A stretch of 64,000 bases of DNA from Actinomadura harenae (GTDB taxonomy: Bacteria > Actinomycetota > Actinomycetes > Streptosporangiales > Streptosporangiaceae): assembly GCF_003696215.1 (NCBI RefSeq), contig NZ_RFFG01000021.1, positions 1-64,000 on the forward strand. The letters are read 5' to 3'. Below are positions 48,827-57,513 of the stretch, one piece after another (the stretch's first letter is position 1; each line of letters starts with the position of its first letter). The notes under the pieces are model-generated. The model did no database searches. It worked only from the letters and a program-made list of their open reading frames with translations, and was not told the origin of the DNA. Both the position numbers and the translations under genes were made by a program.

Positions 48827-48969
48827 TTATCGGCGCATGATCATCAGCCCTCGCCAGACACCCCTCCGCCAGCACCTTCGATGTCTCCACGCGTCTCGCC
48901 AAGCCCCGTCAGATCGACTGCGGTTGCTGTACGGCGTAGCTGTACGAGCCTGGCCAACGAGTCGCGTGA

Positions 48970-49836
48970 TCACCGCCAATCGGTGTCCTTGAGCTTCGAC
49001 TTGTCGATCGGGACGATCCGCAGGCAATCGAGCGGCTGACGACGCGTGGGGTGGACGACCTCGATCCACTCGACGCCTTCGTGCTCGTGAAAACAGAAAG
49101 GGGCTGTATGGAGGTACCGGCAGCCGAAGCTGGTGAAGTAGGGAGTGACGGGGTGATTGGGGCTCATGTCCCGGCCGTGGAGGTGGATCGTCAGCGGGTC
49201 GATGCCCTGCTGTTCCCAGTGTCTGATCACGGCATGTGCCGCTCGGTGAAGCGGGCTCTCCGGTTTCCAGCGCCGACCTATCAACCTCGCCACATAGGGG
49301 CTTGAAACCCGTGCGTCTTCGAGAAGTACTCGTTCGATCTTGACAGACTCTGCCTCCACGGCGGCGACCAGGTGTTCTCGGAGCCCCAAAGGCAGCCATC
49401 GGTCGAGGCCTTCGAACTCGGGCAGCATCGCATCTCGGGGAGCTCGGCCCGCTGTCGGATCGACTGGGATCGCATGGAGCCGGTCGAGAGCCGTCCGCAG
49501 TGTGTCGCCTCTGCGCCATAGCGTCAGGAGGTCGAAGTCGGATTCTCTGCGGAAGTTGAAGAGCATCTGGCAGCCGCGGCGACGTTGAAGAAGCGGTTGG
49601 CGGAACATCCGATACGGATCCAGCCCCTTCGCATGCATCGATACAGCCCTGGACGCCCACTCCGTGGTGGTCTCGTACTCGACGTCCATGTCGACGTCAT
49701 GGGGCTCGAGCGCGCCACGCGCGAACGAGCCGAAGACGTTGACCTCGGTCACGAGGGTGAGTGGCCACTCGGCCTTCCGGGCATCGAGGTTGCGGAGCAC
49801 GTGCTCCAGCAGTTCAGTCGCTCGTTCTCGCCGCAT
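48970..49836 (-). CDS. Nucleotidyltransferase-domain protein
   Basis: 288 residues from ATG 49836. The MNT motif is VFGSFARGALEPHDVDMDVE (GS-x-x-x-G and D-x-D). The second half (KIERVLLEDARVSSPYVARL and following) is a helical domain like those of DUF4111/ANT-type proteins. Likely transfers a nucleotide to a protein or small molecule. It is the first gene inside att1-att2 and is not accompanied by a HEPN partner in the same direction. Confidence 0.75.
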   Translation of the reverse strand: MRRERATELLEHVLRNLDARKAEWPLTLVTEVNVFGSFARGALEPHDVDMDVEYETTTEWASRAVSMHAKGLDPYRMFRQPLLQRRRGCQMLFNFRRESDFDLLTLWRRGDTLRTALDRLHAIPVDPTAGRAPRDAMLPEFEGLDRWLPLGLREHLVAAVEAESVKIERVLLEDARVSSPYVARLIGRRWKPESPLHRAAHAVIRHWEQQGIDPLTIHLHGRDMSPNHPVTPYFTSFGCRYLHTAPFCFHEHEGVEWIEVVHPTRRQPLDCLRIVPIDKSKLKDTDWR

Positions 49837-50078
49837 GGCCCCTAGTCTGCAACGCTTTAGCTGCCGGGGAGCGAGAAGCACGGAATGCGGCGGTTAGTAA
49901 TGCCCTGACCGGCACGGCGCGCCCCCCGGACGATCAACTCCTTCGGGGCCGCTGGTGTGTACAGGGCCGGCGGGGACGAGCTGGCCGCCACGGCACTCTC
50001 GTCGGCCTATACATCGGCCCTGTGGAACCAGCCTCGGCTTATCTCGCGATCCATCATGGACATCTACCTCTCGAACGG

Positions 50079-50693
50079 TCAGGATTCTGCTCCAAGCAGC
50101 TCTTTGCGAATCGTCCGTCTTGTCTTAGCTACTTTCACCTGAAAATCCTGACGCGACTCCCAGACTTCGGATTGCGCTCTGCGGTAATCGCCCTGTTTTT
50201 CTTTTGGTGCTTCCCTGTTTGTATTAGCGACACTTGCTCCAAAGCACAGCTTGGATGATATCCCTCCAAGGGAGTAGATGAGTTCACGGACTTCTTCGCT
50301 CCAGCAGTAGCTCAGCCGGGAAACGGCTAGCGGAGGGCGAAGGGTCTCCCATGGCCAATCATCAACGATCTTGCGTGCGGCCTCTCGATGCTCCGGGCCA
50401 TCGGCGCAGATGTGCCCCCAGGGCTCATCTATCAGACGTTCCATGCCGTCTAGCCACTCCGTTACAGCCTCATAGGCGGTTTCAAGCTTTTGTCGACAGA
50501 ACTTGTCCTCTTCGATTGCCCGCTGCGCCTGGAACTGGCGGTCCGCCAGCTCAATCTGGGTTCGTGCCTGAACATCAGCGACCTGCAACGAGGCTCGACT
50601 CTGGCGTCGTCCAACGAGGTAGCTCGTCAACCCACCTACAACGCCAGCGGTGCCGAGAGAGGACAGGACTTGGGGGAGCCACGACGGAGTCAT
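50079..50693 (-). CDS. Membrane-anchored coiled-coil protein
   Basis: 204 residues from ATG 50693. One N-terminal hydrophobic helix (VLSSLGTAGVVGGLTSYLVG) is followed by a charged coiled coil of about 60 residues (ASLQVADVQARTQIELADRQ). Family not recognised. Lower GC and codon use than the chromosomal genes suggest transfer; it lies within the relic between att1 and att2. Confidence 0.6.
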   Translation of the reverse strand: MTPSWLPQVLSSLGTAGVVGGLTSYLVGRRQSRASLQVADVQARTQIELADRQFQAQRAIEEDKFCRQKLETAYEAVTEWLDGMERLIDEPWGHICADGPEHREAARKIVDDWPWETLRPPLAVSRLSYCWSEEVRELIYSLGGISSKLCFGASVANTNREAPKEKQGDYRRAQSEVWESRQDFQVKVAKTRRTIRKELLGAES

Positions 50694-51564
50694 TCCCCCA
50701 TGCTGCCGCGCAGAACCGATCGGGACATGAGAAACGCCAACCACGGAGCGTCCCGCCCCGATCCAGCTGATGGCTGAGCCCCACACCCGCCTGCCAGATG
50801 ACGATGCGACGAGGCCACACAGCCACTTGGTTCAGCGGCGTGATCTATTCCGGCAGCTCAGGCGCAGCATTGGGCCATTCGCCGAAGTCGCGCGGGGGAG
50901 CGAGGATGCCGATGGGGCTGTCTGTCAGGAAGGGCCCTGGATGAGTGAAGCGCCCTGGGGTGGATGGAGGTTCGATTCCCTAACGTTAGTAGCTCACCTT
51001 GCTCGTAGGCATGTACGCAGAGCCGTCCCACATGTCTTGTCAGTCGGCGACGTTGTGTGCCACTCGAAGCCCAGCATCGGTGCCGACTATCCCCCCAGGG
51101 CGAGCGCTGAATGGACTTGACGGCGAGAGTGCGAACGTCCTTGACGGCCTTGGTCGCGTCGGTGCCACGTGTCAGGCACGTGAGGACGATCGCAAGCATG
51201 CGGGCGACTTGGAGGAAATCCGCATGAGCGTCGGCGCGTTGGGCGTCCTGCCTCATCCGCCGCTCGCGCGCGAACCGATGCTCCTCGGCTTTCTGGCTCA
51301 GAAGCGCCGTCAGTGACACTCCGCCCAGCGCCCCCTGACAGAGTCGCGGCTGCGGTGATGAGGTTCGTCCACGGGAACGCACGACACGACCGCTGCACCG
51401 AGCGGCCGACCAGCCTCCTCCAACGGCTGCAGAACGGGCTGCGCTGTTCGGGGTGGACCGCCCTTTGATCCGGCCGTCAGGTGCCGCTCTTGGTGTGGAC
51501 GGTGCCGACGCCTGACGTTCGATCTCGCGGACGAACGACGGACAAACGACGGACAAACGATCAA
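50694..51564. other. Decayed region with a possible membrane-protein relic
   Basis: 870 bp with no intact gene. A minus-strand reading around 51160-51330 (GVSLTALLSQKAEEHRFARE) resembles the N-terminal anchor and coil of small actinobacterial membrane proteins but has neither a credible start nor a consistent frame. At 51527-51560 ACGACGGACAA-type units repeat. I treat it as eroded element DNA. Confidence 0.4.
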
Positions 51565-51595
51565 AGGCCGGTTCCTGATCTTCAGGAACCGGCCT
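51565..51595 (+). terminator. Hairpin before att copy 2
   Basis: Perfect 13-bp stem AGGCCGGTTCCTG (51565-51577) / CAGGAACCGGCCT (51583-51595), loop ATCTT. It occupies the same place relative to att as the int terminators of the other two copies, though no int is left here. Confidence 0.7.
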
Positions 51596-51611
51596 CTGAG
51601 CTGGTACTTCT

Positions 51612-51655
51612 GGTGGGCGATACTGGGTTCGAACCAGTGACCTCTTCGGTGTGAA
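51612..51655. repeat. att copy 2 (attL of the intact AICE)
   Basis: 44 bp identical to att copies 1 and 3. It is the left boundary of the 10.46-kb segment that contains int, xis and tra. Confidence 0.85.
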
Positions 51656-51837
51656 GCAACCAAGACGCATCCGACCAGGTCGCCCCAAGTCGAACGGGGA
51701 GCCCCCCACCTGCACCAACGCCCTGACCAAGTCCCGCTGGGTCGGAGGGAACCGAAGTGCATTGGCTCCCGAATCTGGCTCCCGTGGCTCCCCTGCGGGG
51801 GAGCCCATGGCGCAGGAACTGACCGCCTGAGAACGTC

Positions 51838-51878
51838 GGACGCCCCGTCGAGCCGCTGGCAGGCTCGACGGGGCGTCC
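51838..51878. terminator. Terminator of the left HTH gene
   Basis: Perfect 17-bp stem (51838-51854 and 51862-51878; GGACGCCCCGTCGAGCC and its complement), 7-nt loop, 10 bp beyond the stop of the minus-strand HTH gene. Confidence 0.75.
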
Positions 51879-51888
51879 GCTTGATGGC

Positions 51889-52617
51889 TCAGATGGCGGT
51901 GGCGCTGTCCCACACGTGGGTGAGGCTTGCGAGGTAGGTGCTGGCCATGTCGCCGTCAGTGGTGTGGCGGGCGTGCAGGACGGGGGCGTCGGACGCTGCG
52001 ACGCCGTAGGCGTGGTGGTTCACGAGGACGTCGTCATCGGCCCGGTAGATCGAGTTGTAGAGCACGGTGTCGTGTAGCCGGATCTCGAAGTTCGGTGCCT
52101 CGCGGAGGGGTTCGTACAGGACGAGGGCGTTGCGGATCTTGGCTGAGAGGGAGTCGCCGACGCGTTCGTCGTTGCCGCGTTCGCGGATGTGTGCGCCGTC
52201 CGGGTCGCCGAGGAGGAGCCGAACGGAGACGCCCGCATGGGCACGCTTGACCAGGGCGCGGATGATGCCGGAGTCCTCGGCGAGGAAGAGGCTGGCGTAG
52301 GCGAGGATGTCGATTTCGCGTCGGGCGCTCTCGAAGTGGCGTAGCCAGACGGCGCGAGGGACGGCCCAGCGGTGCGGGTATGTGCCGAGGACGGCCACCG
52401 GTGGTGGCTCGGGGGCCGAGTTCCGCGGGGCGAGGTTCGGCCAGATGAGCGCCTCTTCGACGCTGAGCATCTCGGCGATGCTCCGGCGGTGGCGGGGGTA
52501 GGGAAGGCGTCCGTCGATCCAGCGCTGGACGGTCTTGGGATCGACGCCGAGACGGCGTGCCACCTGGTGGTTTGTGAGGCGCGCATCGGCGAGGGCGCTG
52601 CGCAAAAGGTCGTTCAC
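51889..52617 (-). CDS. HTH regulator with PLD-like C-terminal domain, copy 1
   Basis: 242 residues from ATG 52617. The XRE-type HTH is at 8-60 (NHQVARRLGVDPKTVQRWID). Residues about 85-240 form a PLD-like domain (EIDILAYASLFLAEDSGIIR, SVRLLLGDPDGAHI, RLHDTVLYNSIYRADDDVLV) without a clear HKD catalytic motif. It is a paralogue of the gene at 56425-57171, with the same motif order. Stand-alone here, without a Nudix neighbour. A shared 23-bp operator lies upstream. Confidence 0.8.
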   Translation of the reverse strand: MNDLLRSALADARLTNHQVARRLGVDPKTVQRWIDGRLPYPRHRRSIAEMLSVEEALIWPNLAPRNSAPEPPPVAVLGTYPHRWAVPRAVWLRHFESARREIDILAYASLFLAEDSGIIRALVKRAHAGVSVRLLLGDPDGAHIRERGNDERVGDSLSAKIRNALVLYEPLREAPNFEIRLHDTVLYNSIYRADDDVLVNHHAYGVAASDAPVLHARHTTDGDMASTYLASLTHVWDSATAI

Positions 52618-52656
52618 CTAGCCTCCCGGAGCTGGCACTACGCCAGACGCTAACAG

Positions 52657-52679
52657 AAGACGTCCCTAGACGTCCCTAG
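52657..52679. promoter_or_regulatory. AICE operator, left copy
   Basis: 23 bp containing GACGTCCCTA twice at 10-bp spacing. It is the exact reverse complement of 60628-60650 before int. It lies between the divergent HTH gene (52617) and the gene at 52798. Confidence 0.65.
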
Positions 52680-52797
52680 TTGCCGGTGGAGACGTCCCGG
52701 CGTCCGGACGAACCTCTTGCACAAGCCCGCCGAGTCACTGCCCGTAGCGACCGACTCGGCAAGCTCCCACATCCGTGACCTGCGACGAGGAGTCGCC

Positions 52798-53085
52798 ATG
52801 CCCATCCAGCCGCGGCGCGGCGCAGACCGCGACGCCCCACCGACACGAGCCGAGACAAAGTCGCACACCGACGACCAGCGGCTTGCGGACCTGCGCGAGG
52901 AGTTCAGAGGTCACCGCATCTGGCGGTCCCCGCGCTGGGACGGGGGCCTCGGGTGCTGGATCGCCACCCTGCACGACCCGATGCAAGGCGTCGATCCCAC
53001 GGTCATCCGCGACACCGCCGACCAGCTTCGGAACGCACTGCTGGAAGAGCGTGAGCTTGCGGAACGGCGGGGTGATCGCCGGTGA
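52798..53085 (+). CDS. Hypothetical AICE protein
   Basis: 95 residues from ATG 52798. Charged and soluble; WRSPRWDGGLGCWIATLHDP in the middle and PTVIRDTADQLRNALLEERE in the C-terminal helix. Proteins of this type recur in actinomycete elements and I suspect a regulatory role, but no domain is recognised. First of four overlapping genes. Confidence 0.65.
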   Translation: MPIQPRRGADRDAPPTRAETKSHTDDQRLADLREEFRGHRIWRSPRWDGGLGCWIATLHDPMQGVDPTVIRDTADQLRNALLEERELAERRGDRR

Positions 53086-53504
53086 CCACCCTCGGGACCG
53101 ATCCATCCGGCGACGGGCCGAAGTACTTCACCGCTGCCTATCGGCCGATTCCGGAGCATGAGCCGCTGGTCATCCCCGTGCCGCGCTGGTTCGGCGACGC
53201 GTGGACAGGCTTCCGGACGCTCCGCCACCTCAACCGGTTGGAGCGGCGTCTCAACCGGCTCGGCTGGGAGACCAAGCACCTGTACCAGTGCTCCCCGCCA
53301 CTGCTGCGGGTCTTCTCCGAGGCCGCACCGACCATCGGCGAGCACCTCTCCGCCGTGCGCGGCCCGGACGGTTGGGCGTACTGGAGCAGCACGGGGGATC
53401 ACCTCGCGGACTGCGACGACCCCACCAACGCGGCGCATGCGCTGACCACGTGCCTTGGTCCGTGGCTGGTCGCCGTCCTCACCACCAAGCCGGTTCAGGA
53501 CTGA
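53082..53504 (+). CDS. Hypothetical AICE protein
   Basis: 140 residues from GTG 53082, overlapping the previous stop in GTGA. It has a Pro/Trp-rich first half (EPLVIPVPRWFGDAWTGF), a central helix (RHLNRLERRLNRLGWETKHL) and no membrane segment. Family not recognised. Confidence 0.65.
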   Translation: MTTLGTDPSGDGPKYFTAAYRPIPEHEPLVIPVPRWFGDAWTGFRTLRHLNRLERRLNRLGWETKHLYQCSPPLLRVFSEAAPTIGEHLSAVRGPDGWAYWSSTGDHLADCDDPTNAAHALTTCLGPWLVAVLTTKPVQD

Positions 53505-53731
53505 TGTCCCGCCCGGCCGGCAGGCATCGCCGGACGCATCGTCCGGCGCATGCGCGCACCGAGACCGACGCGGCGGGACGGACGGCATTCGCTGAGCGCC
53601 CCCGCACCAGCGGATCATCCCGTCCCGCCGCGTCACCCACCCCACTCCCGCCGGTCCAGGAGTGGAACGGCGGACGTCACCGACGCGGACTCGCGCGGCG
53701 CATCATCGGCGCTCTGGTGGATCTGGAATGA
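53504..53731 (+). CDS. Small basic hypothetical protein
   Basis: 75 residues from ATG 53504, sharing TGATG with the previous stop. Arg/Pro-rich and low complexity for most of its length, ending RRGLARRIIGALVDLE. Overlaps the GntR start by 4 bp. The overlaps argue that it is translated. Confidence 0.55.
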   Translation: MSRPAGRHRRTHRPAHARTETDAAGRTAFAERPRTSGSSRPAASPTPLPPVQEWNGGRHRRGLARRIIGALVDLE

Positions 53732-54273
53732 CCCAGGACACCCCGTCCAAATGGGAGGCTCGGAGTTCCGACTCCGAGCCTCCCGCACGCGTGCAGCGCG
53801 GCGACGGACGACCACGAACCCCATGGGGCACCTACAAAAGCATCGCCGCCGTACTTCGCGCACGCGTTCTGGACGGCACCTACGTGCCTGGTGCGCGTAT
53901 GCCGGGCGAACACGCGTTATGCGCTGAGTTTGCGACCACGCGCAACACCCTCCGGCGTGCGCTGGAGATCCTCCAGGCGGAGGGGCTGATCGAGGTGCAC
54001 GCGGGCATGGGACGGTTCGTCCGAGACAGCGGTACGGAGGAACGTCCGCCTGTTCGCCCGGTCTACCAGCGCATCGCCGCTGACCTGCGCGCCCAGATCA
54101 GGAACGGCGTCCTCGCGCCGGGCGCGGTACTACCCAGCGAGCGCGAACTCTGCGAGCACTACGGGTGCGTCCGCTTCACCGTCCGGCAGGCGCTCGCCGA
54201 GCTGGAAGCCGATGATCTCGTAGAGGCCAAGCAAGGGAGGGGACGTTTCGTCACCCAAGACGTCCCCAGATGA
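53728..54273 (+). CDS. GntR-type regulator with two wHTH domains, KorSA-like
   Basis: 181 residues from ATG 53728. Two GntR winged helices in tandem: about 36-96 (YKSIAAVLRARVLDGTYVPG ... EHALCAEFATTRNTLRRALE) and 115-175 (YQRIAADLRAQIRNGVLAPG ... RELCEHYGCVRFTVRQALAE). There is no effector domain. GntR-type KorSA/KorA repressors keep AICE transfer and replication genes silent, and the double 10-bp units of the operators at 52657 and 60628 suit a two-headed protein. Last of a four-gene overlapping string. Confidence 0.85.
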   Translation: MTQDTPSKWEARSSDSEPPARVQRGDGRPRTPWGTYKSIAAVLRARVLDGTYVPGARMPGEHALCAEFATTRNTLRRALEILQAEGLIEVHAGMGRFVRDSGTEERPPVRPVYQRIAADLRAQIRNGVLAPGAVLPSERELCEHYGCVRFTVRQALAELEADDLVEAKQGRGRFVTQDVPR

Positions 54274-54322
54274 TCCTTAGGTGTCCGTGGATGTCCACTC
54301 CCGCGCTCTTACCGTCGGGTAC

Positions 54323-54886
54323 ATGAGCAACGTAGCCAGGTGGGCGCGGGAACTCGCGCGAGATCATCTTGAGTCACCGCTCCCGCGCCGATGGGCGCAC
54401 ACACAGGGAGTGGCCCAACAAGCCCGCAGCCTCGTACTGATCCTCGGCGACCAGGCCGACCTCCTCGAAGCCGCCGCCTGGCTGCACGACATCGGCTACG
54501 CCCCCGACCTGGCAATCACCGGCTTCCATCCCTTGGACGGAGCTCGGTACCTCCGCGACGTCCAGCGCGCCGAAGAACACCTGTGCCGCCTGGTCGCTCA
54601 CCACTCATGCGCCTTGATTGAGGCCCGTGAGCGCGGTGTTGCCGACCTCCTCGTCGATGAGTTCGGCGCGACACCCCCCGACCTCATTGAAGCACTCATC
54701 TACTGCGACATGACCACGAGCCCGGACGGCGACTACCTTCCGGTTGAGCAACGTCTCGCCGAGATCCTCTCGCGCTACGGAGACGGACACCCCGTCACTC
54801 GATCGATCACCCGGTCATCCCCGAACCTGATCGATGCCGTACATCGGGTCTCGGCAGAACTGGGAGAACGCTTCTGCTCGGCCTGA
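54323..54886 (+). CDS. HD-domain phosphohydrolase, Mdp-like
   Basis: 187 residues from ATG 54323; a GTG at 54281 is in frame. Metal ligands: H in RRWAHTQGVAQQA, HD in AAAWLHDIGYAP, later H in GFHPLDGAR and in LVAHHS. It matches the metal-dependent phosphohydrolase (Mdp) commonly found with Nud and Kor in AICEs. Substrate unknown, possibly a nucleotide. 49 bp after the GntR gene; a partial copy of its 3' end lies at 55292-55456. Confidence 0.85.
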   Translation: MSNVARWARELARDHLESPLPRRWAHTQGVAQQARSLVLILGDQADLLEAAAWLHDIGYAPDLAITGFHPLDGARYLRDVQRAEEHLCRLVAHHSCALIEARERGVADLLVDEFGATPPDLIEALIYCDMTTSPDGDYLPVEQRLAEILSRYGDGHPVTRSITRSSPNLIDAVHRVSAELGERFCSA

Positions 54887-54936
54887 GCTGTGTCGAGCGG
54901 ACGCGTGCACCTGGCCGGACGTGCGATCCTTCCCGG

Positions 54937-55269
54937 ATGACCGATCAGGCGGCCAACTACTACCGTGCTGAGACCGAGGACGGTGACGTGATCGGTGATC
55001 CTTCCGAGGACGCCATCTACATGCTGCTTCAGGACCTCAACGGCATCGACAACACCTTCGTGACCATCGAACCGATCAAGCCCGAGCACGGTTGGTACGT
55101 GTCGATCGCCCGGCTCTCACCCAAGGAGTACGAGGTCGAGTTCCGCGACCCTGAAACCCGTGAGCACGAACTGACCGTCCAGACCGACACGAGTCGCATC
55201 GCGAGGGACGCGACCATCTGGATGGCGCAACGCCCTAGCTTGCCCCGCTCACCCCTTCGCGACGATTAA
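54937..55269 (+). CDS. Imm1-like small protein
   Basis: 110 residues from ATG 54937. DAIYMLLQDLNGIDNTFVTI ... YVSIARLSPKEYEVEFRDPE resembles the Imm1 immunity family (L-x-x-L, N-x-F-V-x-L, Q-V/I-A, Y-x-V-E-Y/F-R). There is no adjacent toxin, so the role is open; an orphan immunity or regulator role is inferred. Its 3' end is duplicated at 44751-44848. Confidence 0.55.
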   Translation: MTDQAANYYRAETEDGDVIGDPSEDAIYMLLQDLNGIDNTFVTIEPIKPEHGWYVSIARLSPKEYEVEFRDPETREHELTVQTDTSRIARDATIWMAQRPSLPRSPLRDD

Positions 55270-55291
55270 CGCGGACCTGCCGACGGCCCTG

Positions 55292-55456
55292 CGGAGGAGT
55301 TCGGCGCAGTACCCCGGACCTCACTGAGGCGCTTATCTACTCCGGCAAGACCACGAGCCCAACCGGTGCATCTGGCCGAGGTCCTGATGCGGTACGGAGA
55401 CGGACACCTCGTTACACGCTCCATCACCATCCCCGAGCTTGATCAGCGCGGTGAAC
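55292..55456 (+). pseudogene. Relic of the HD phosphohydrolase 3' end
   Basis: GAGTTCGGCGC ... CTCACTGAGGCGCTTATCTA ... GGTACGGAGACGGACACC aligns with 54658-54850 of the HD gene but has indels that break the frame. It lies directly after the Imm1-like gene, marking a past duplication of the HD-Imm1 unit. Confidence 0.65.
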
Positions 55457-55525
55457 CGGGCGACGCAGGAACCTCGAGACCGCCCTTGACCGACGGAACC
55501 TGTGCCGCCCGCCTGCTGCGGGCGA

Positions 55526-55849
55526 TCAACAATCGCAGTTGAGGCCGTAGGCCACGTACCAGAGGGCAAGGAGTAGAGCGGTAGCCAGCGATGACATCAT
55601 CAGCCGCTTGATCCGGCGACTCCTGTAGGCCATCACCCCGATCAGAGTTCCCGTAACCAGCAGGGTCGCCGCTCCGGTCGCCATGACAGCGCTGTGCTGC
55701 CAGCTCATCACGAGCAGAGCAAACACACCGATCAAGAACAAGCAGCTCAGCACCTGAACGACGAACTCACCGGCCAGGTCCACGACGAAGTCCGTCACCT
55801 TCTCCAGACCGGCACGAACGACCCTCCGAGCTGAAGTCGACTCACTCAT
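55526..55849 (-). CDS. Small membrane protein
   Basis: 107 residues from ATG 55849. About three hydrophobic helices (VVQVLSCLFLIGVFALLVMS, AVMATGAATLLVTGTLIGVM, SSLATALLLALWYVAYGLNC) after a basic N-terminus. Unknown family. Downstream of the Nudix gene on the same strand. Confidence 0.6.
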   Translation of the reverse strand: MSESTSARRVVRAGLEKVTDFVVDLAGEFVVQVLSCLFLIGVFALLVMSWQHSAVMATGAATLLVTGTLIGVMAYRSRRIKRLMMSSLATALLLALWYVAYGLNCDC

Positions 55850-55945
55850 AGACACCCTCTTGATCACGGCGGAGATTCTGTGGGGGCTCGCCAAATTGAG
55901 GATCCGACAGGTGTCCGTAACTCCCCAACTGGCCGAGGCGACCGC

Positions 55946-56422
55946 TCAGGCGATGATTGGGTTTGCCGGGGATGACAAGAAGTGGCCGATGCGCAGCCGC
56001 ATCGAGCGGTCTATCTTGCGGTCCGTGGCGGTCTCGGCAGGAACCCACAGCACTTCGCGTGACTCATCGCTGGGACGGGGCGCACCACCTGTCGGGCGGG
56101 CGGTGAGCAGGATCGAGAACTCCTGTCGGACCTCGTCGTTGCTGGTGTAGTGGATGAGGTGTTTGGGGTCGGAGTAGAGGCCGACGAGTCCGGTGATCTC
56201 GCAGTCGATCCCGGTCTCCTCCTTGGTCTCGCGGACGCCCGCCTCCGCGATGGACTCGCCGAGGTCGATGGCTCCGCCCGGAAGCGCCCAGTTGTCGTTG
56301 TCGGTACGGCGGATCATGAGGATCTCGCCCTCATCGTTGGTGACGACGACGTTGACCGATGGAACGAGACTGTTGGCCTTCGGGGCGTTCGGGTCGTCGT
56401 AGTAGTCGATCCTGCGTCCCAC
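55946..56422 (-). CDS. Nudix hydrolase, AICE Nud-like
   Basis: 158 residues from GTG 56422. Complete Nudix box GGAIDLGESI ... RETKEETG with GIDCEITGLVGLYSDP after it. It follows the HTH/PLD-like gene by 2 bp, so the two are one operon. The known AICE Nud proteins sit in the same context. Substrate unknown. A paralogue at 44856-45338 differs at 17 of 158 positions. Confidence 0.92.
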   Translation of the reverse strand: MGRRIDYYDDPNAPKANSLVPSVNVVVTNDEGEILMIRRTDNDNWALPGGAIDLGESIAEAGVRETKEETGIDCEITGLVGLYSDPKHLIHYTSNDEVRQEFSILLTARPTGGAPRPSDESREVLWVPAETATDRKIDRSMRLRIGHFLSSPANPIIA

Positions 56423-56424
56423 GC

Positions 56425-57171
56425 TTACGCCTCCGGTGCCAGGTGTTTCGCGCCTTCCCAGACGCGTTCGAAGCTCTCGCGGTAGGTGCTGACGATCTCG
56501 CCGCCCGGGAGCTTACGCATGTGCCAGAACGGCGCGTTGTTCGCTGGGACACCCCAGACGTGCGTGTTGACGAACAGTTCGTCGTCGGCGAAGTAGATCG
56601 AGTTGTAGAGCACCGTGCTGTGCAGCCGGAACTCAACCCCCTCGACGGCTCGAACCGACTTGTAGAGCACGATGGCGCTGCGGACCTTGGCGGCCATGGC
56701 CGCACCGATGCCTTCGTCCTCGCCGCGTTCGGCGACCTGGGACGAATCCGGGTCGCCGAGAAGGACGCGGACGCGGACACCAGCGCGGGCTTTGTCGGCG
56801 AGAAGGCGGTGAATCCCGCTGTCCTCGGCGAGGAACAGTCCGCTGTAGACGAGGATCCCGATCTCGTTCTTGGCGTCCGCGAACAGACGTCCCCAAGCGT
56901 CCCGGGGGACGGCCCAGCGGTGCGGGTAGATCGTGACGATCTCGCTGTTGGACGCGGACGCGACCTGGTCGGTGGTGAGCGCGTCGGGCCACAGGTAGGT
57001 CTCATCGACGCCGAGGAACGAAGCCACAGCTAGACGGGTGCGCCGGTACGGCTGGCGGTCTTGGGTGACCCAGCGTTCGACCGTCTTGGGATCGACGCCG
57101 ACTTCCTCGGCGAGCGCGGCGATCGTGATCCGCTTCTGAAGAAGCGCGGCGCGTAGGCGTTCGTTCGGCAT
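56425..57171 (-). CDS. HTH regulator with PLD-like C-terminal domain, copy 2
   Basis: 248 residues from ATG 57171. HTH at 8-60 (TIAALAEEVGVDPKTVERWV). The PLD-like part (IYPHRWAVPRDAWGRLFADA, GILVYSGLFLAEDSGIHRLL, RVRVLLGDPDS, TVLYNSIYFADDELFVNTHV) carries H-x-T-V-L-Y-N in place of HxK. The paired Nudix gene starts 2 bp after its stop, suggesting a shared pathway. Regulation: ACGTCT-type sites upstream at 57200-57229. Confidence 0.85.
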   Translation of the reverse strand: MPNERLRAALLQKRITIAALAEEVGVDPKTVERWVTQDRQPYRRTRLAVASFLGVDETYLWPDALTTDQVASASNSEIVTIYPHRWAVPRDAWGRLFADAKNEIGILVYSGLFLAEDSGIHRLLADKARAGVRVRVLLGDPDSSQVAERGEDEGIGAAMAAKVRSAIVLYKSVRAVEGVEFRLHSTVLYNSIYFADDELFVNTHVWGVPANNAPFWHMRKLPGGEIVSTYRESFERVWEGAKHLAPEA

Positions 57172-57199
57172 GCACCCGTCCGGGGACTGGGACGACTTC

Positions 57200-57229
57200 G
57201 GGACGTCTCAGCCTACGGAGACGTCTTGA
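57200..57229. promoter_or_regulatory. AICE operator-like motifs upstream of HTH copy 2
   Basis: GGGACGTCT (57200-57208) and GGAGACGTCTTG (57218-57229) are variants of the 10-bp unit in the 23-bp operators, 30-60 bp before the HTH start. Confidence 0.4.
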
Positions 57230-57348
57230 ACACGTCCAGTCATGCGGTGATCTCGTCCCGCCACGTCGGCGCACTCTCGATCACGTAGCGCACATCACAG
57301 CCCGAGCCGCTTCACCGGACACGGGCCCTACGTAAGGGAGGCACCCGC

Positions 57349-57510
57349 ATGTACTACCTCGGACGCACTCTCGACGGATGGCAGCGTCGCTGCCCCTGCG
57401 GCGCGAACGCCACCAGCAACTACGGCCAGTGCCGCAAGTGCCGTGCCCGCAGCCGCTACGCGGTCAACCACGCCCGGCGCTTCGGCCGGTTCCTCCGGAC
57501 GGGACGGTGA
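57349..57510 (+). CDS. Small zinc-ribbon-like protein 1
   Basis: 53 residues from ATG 57349, GGGAGG 6 bp upstream. Four cysteines in CPCG ... CRKC suggest a zinc ribbon, then basic RARSRYAVNHARRFGRFL. Probably a nucleic-acid- or protein-binding AICE accessory. Paralogous in motif to 57720-57875. First of a run of short transfer-region genes. Confidence 0.65.
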   Translation: MYYLGRTLDGWQRRCPCGANATSNYGQCRKCRARSRYAVNHARRFGRFLRTGR

Positions 57511-57513
57511 CCG

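Noticed and set aside
51527..51560. Short tandem ACGACGGACAA units suggestive of iterons or CRISPR
   Set aside because: Only about three short imperfect units, no unique spacers, no nearby cas or rep gene; no CRISPR array was seen anywhere in the window.
50858..51913. 351-residue minus-strand reading across att copy 2
   Set aside because: It runs through the att core and a 13-bp terminator hairpin; only a short stretch near 51160-51330 looks protein-like.
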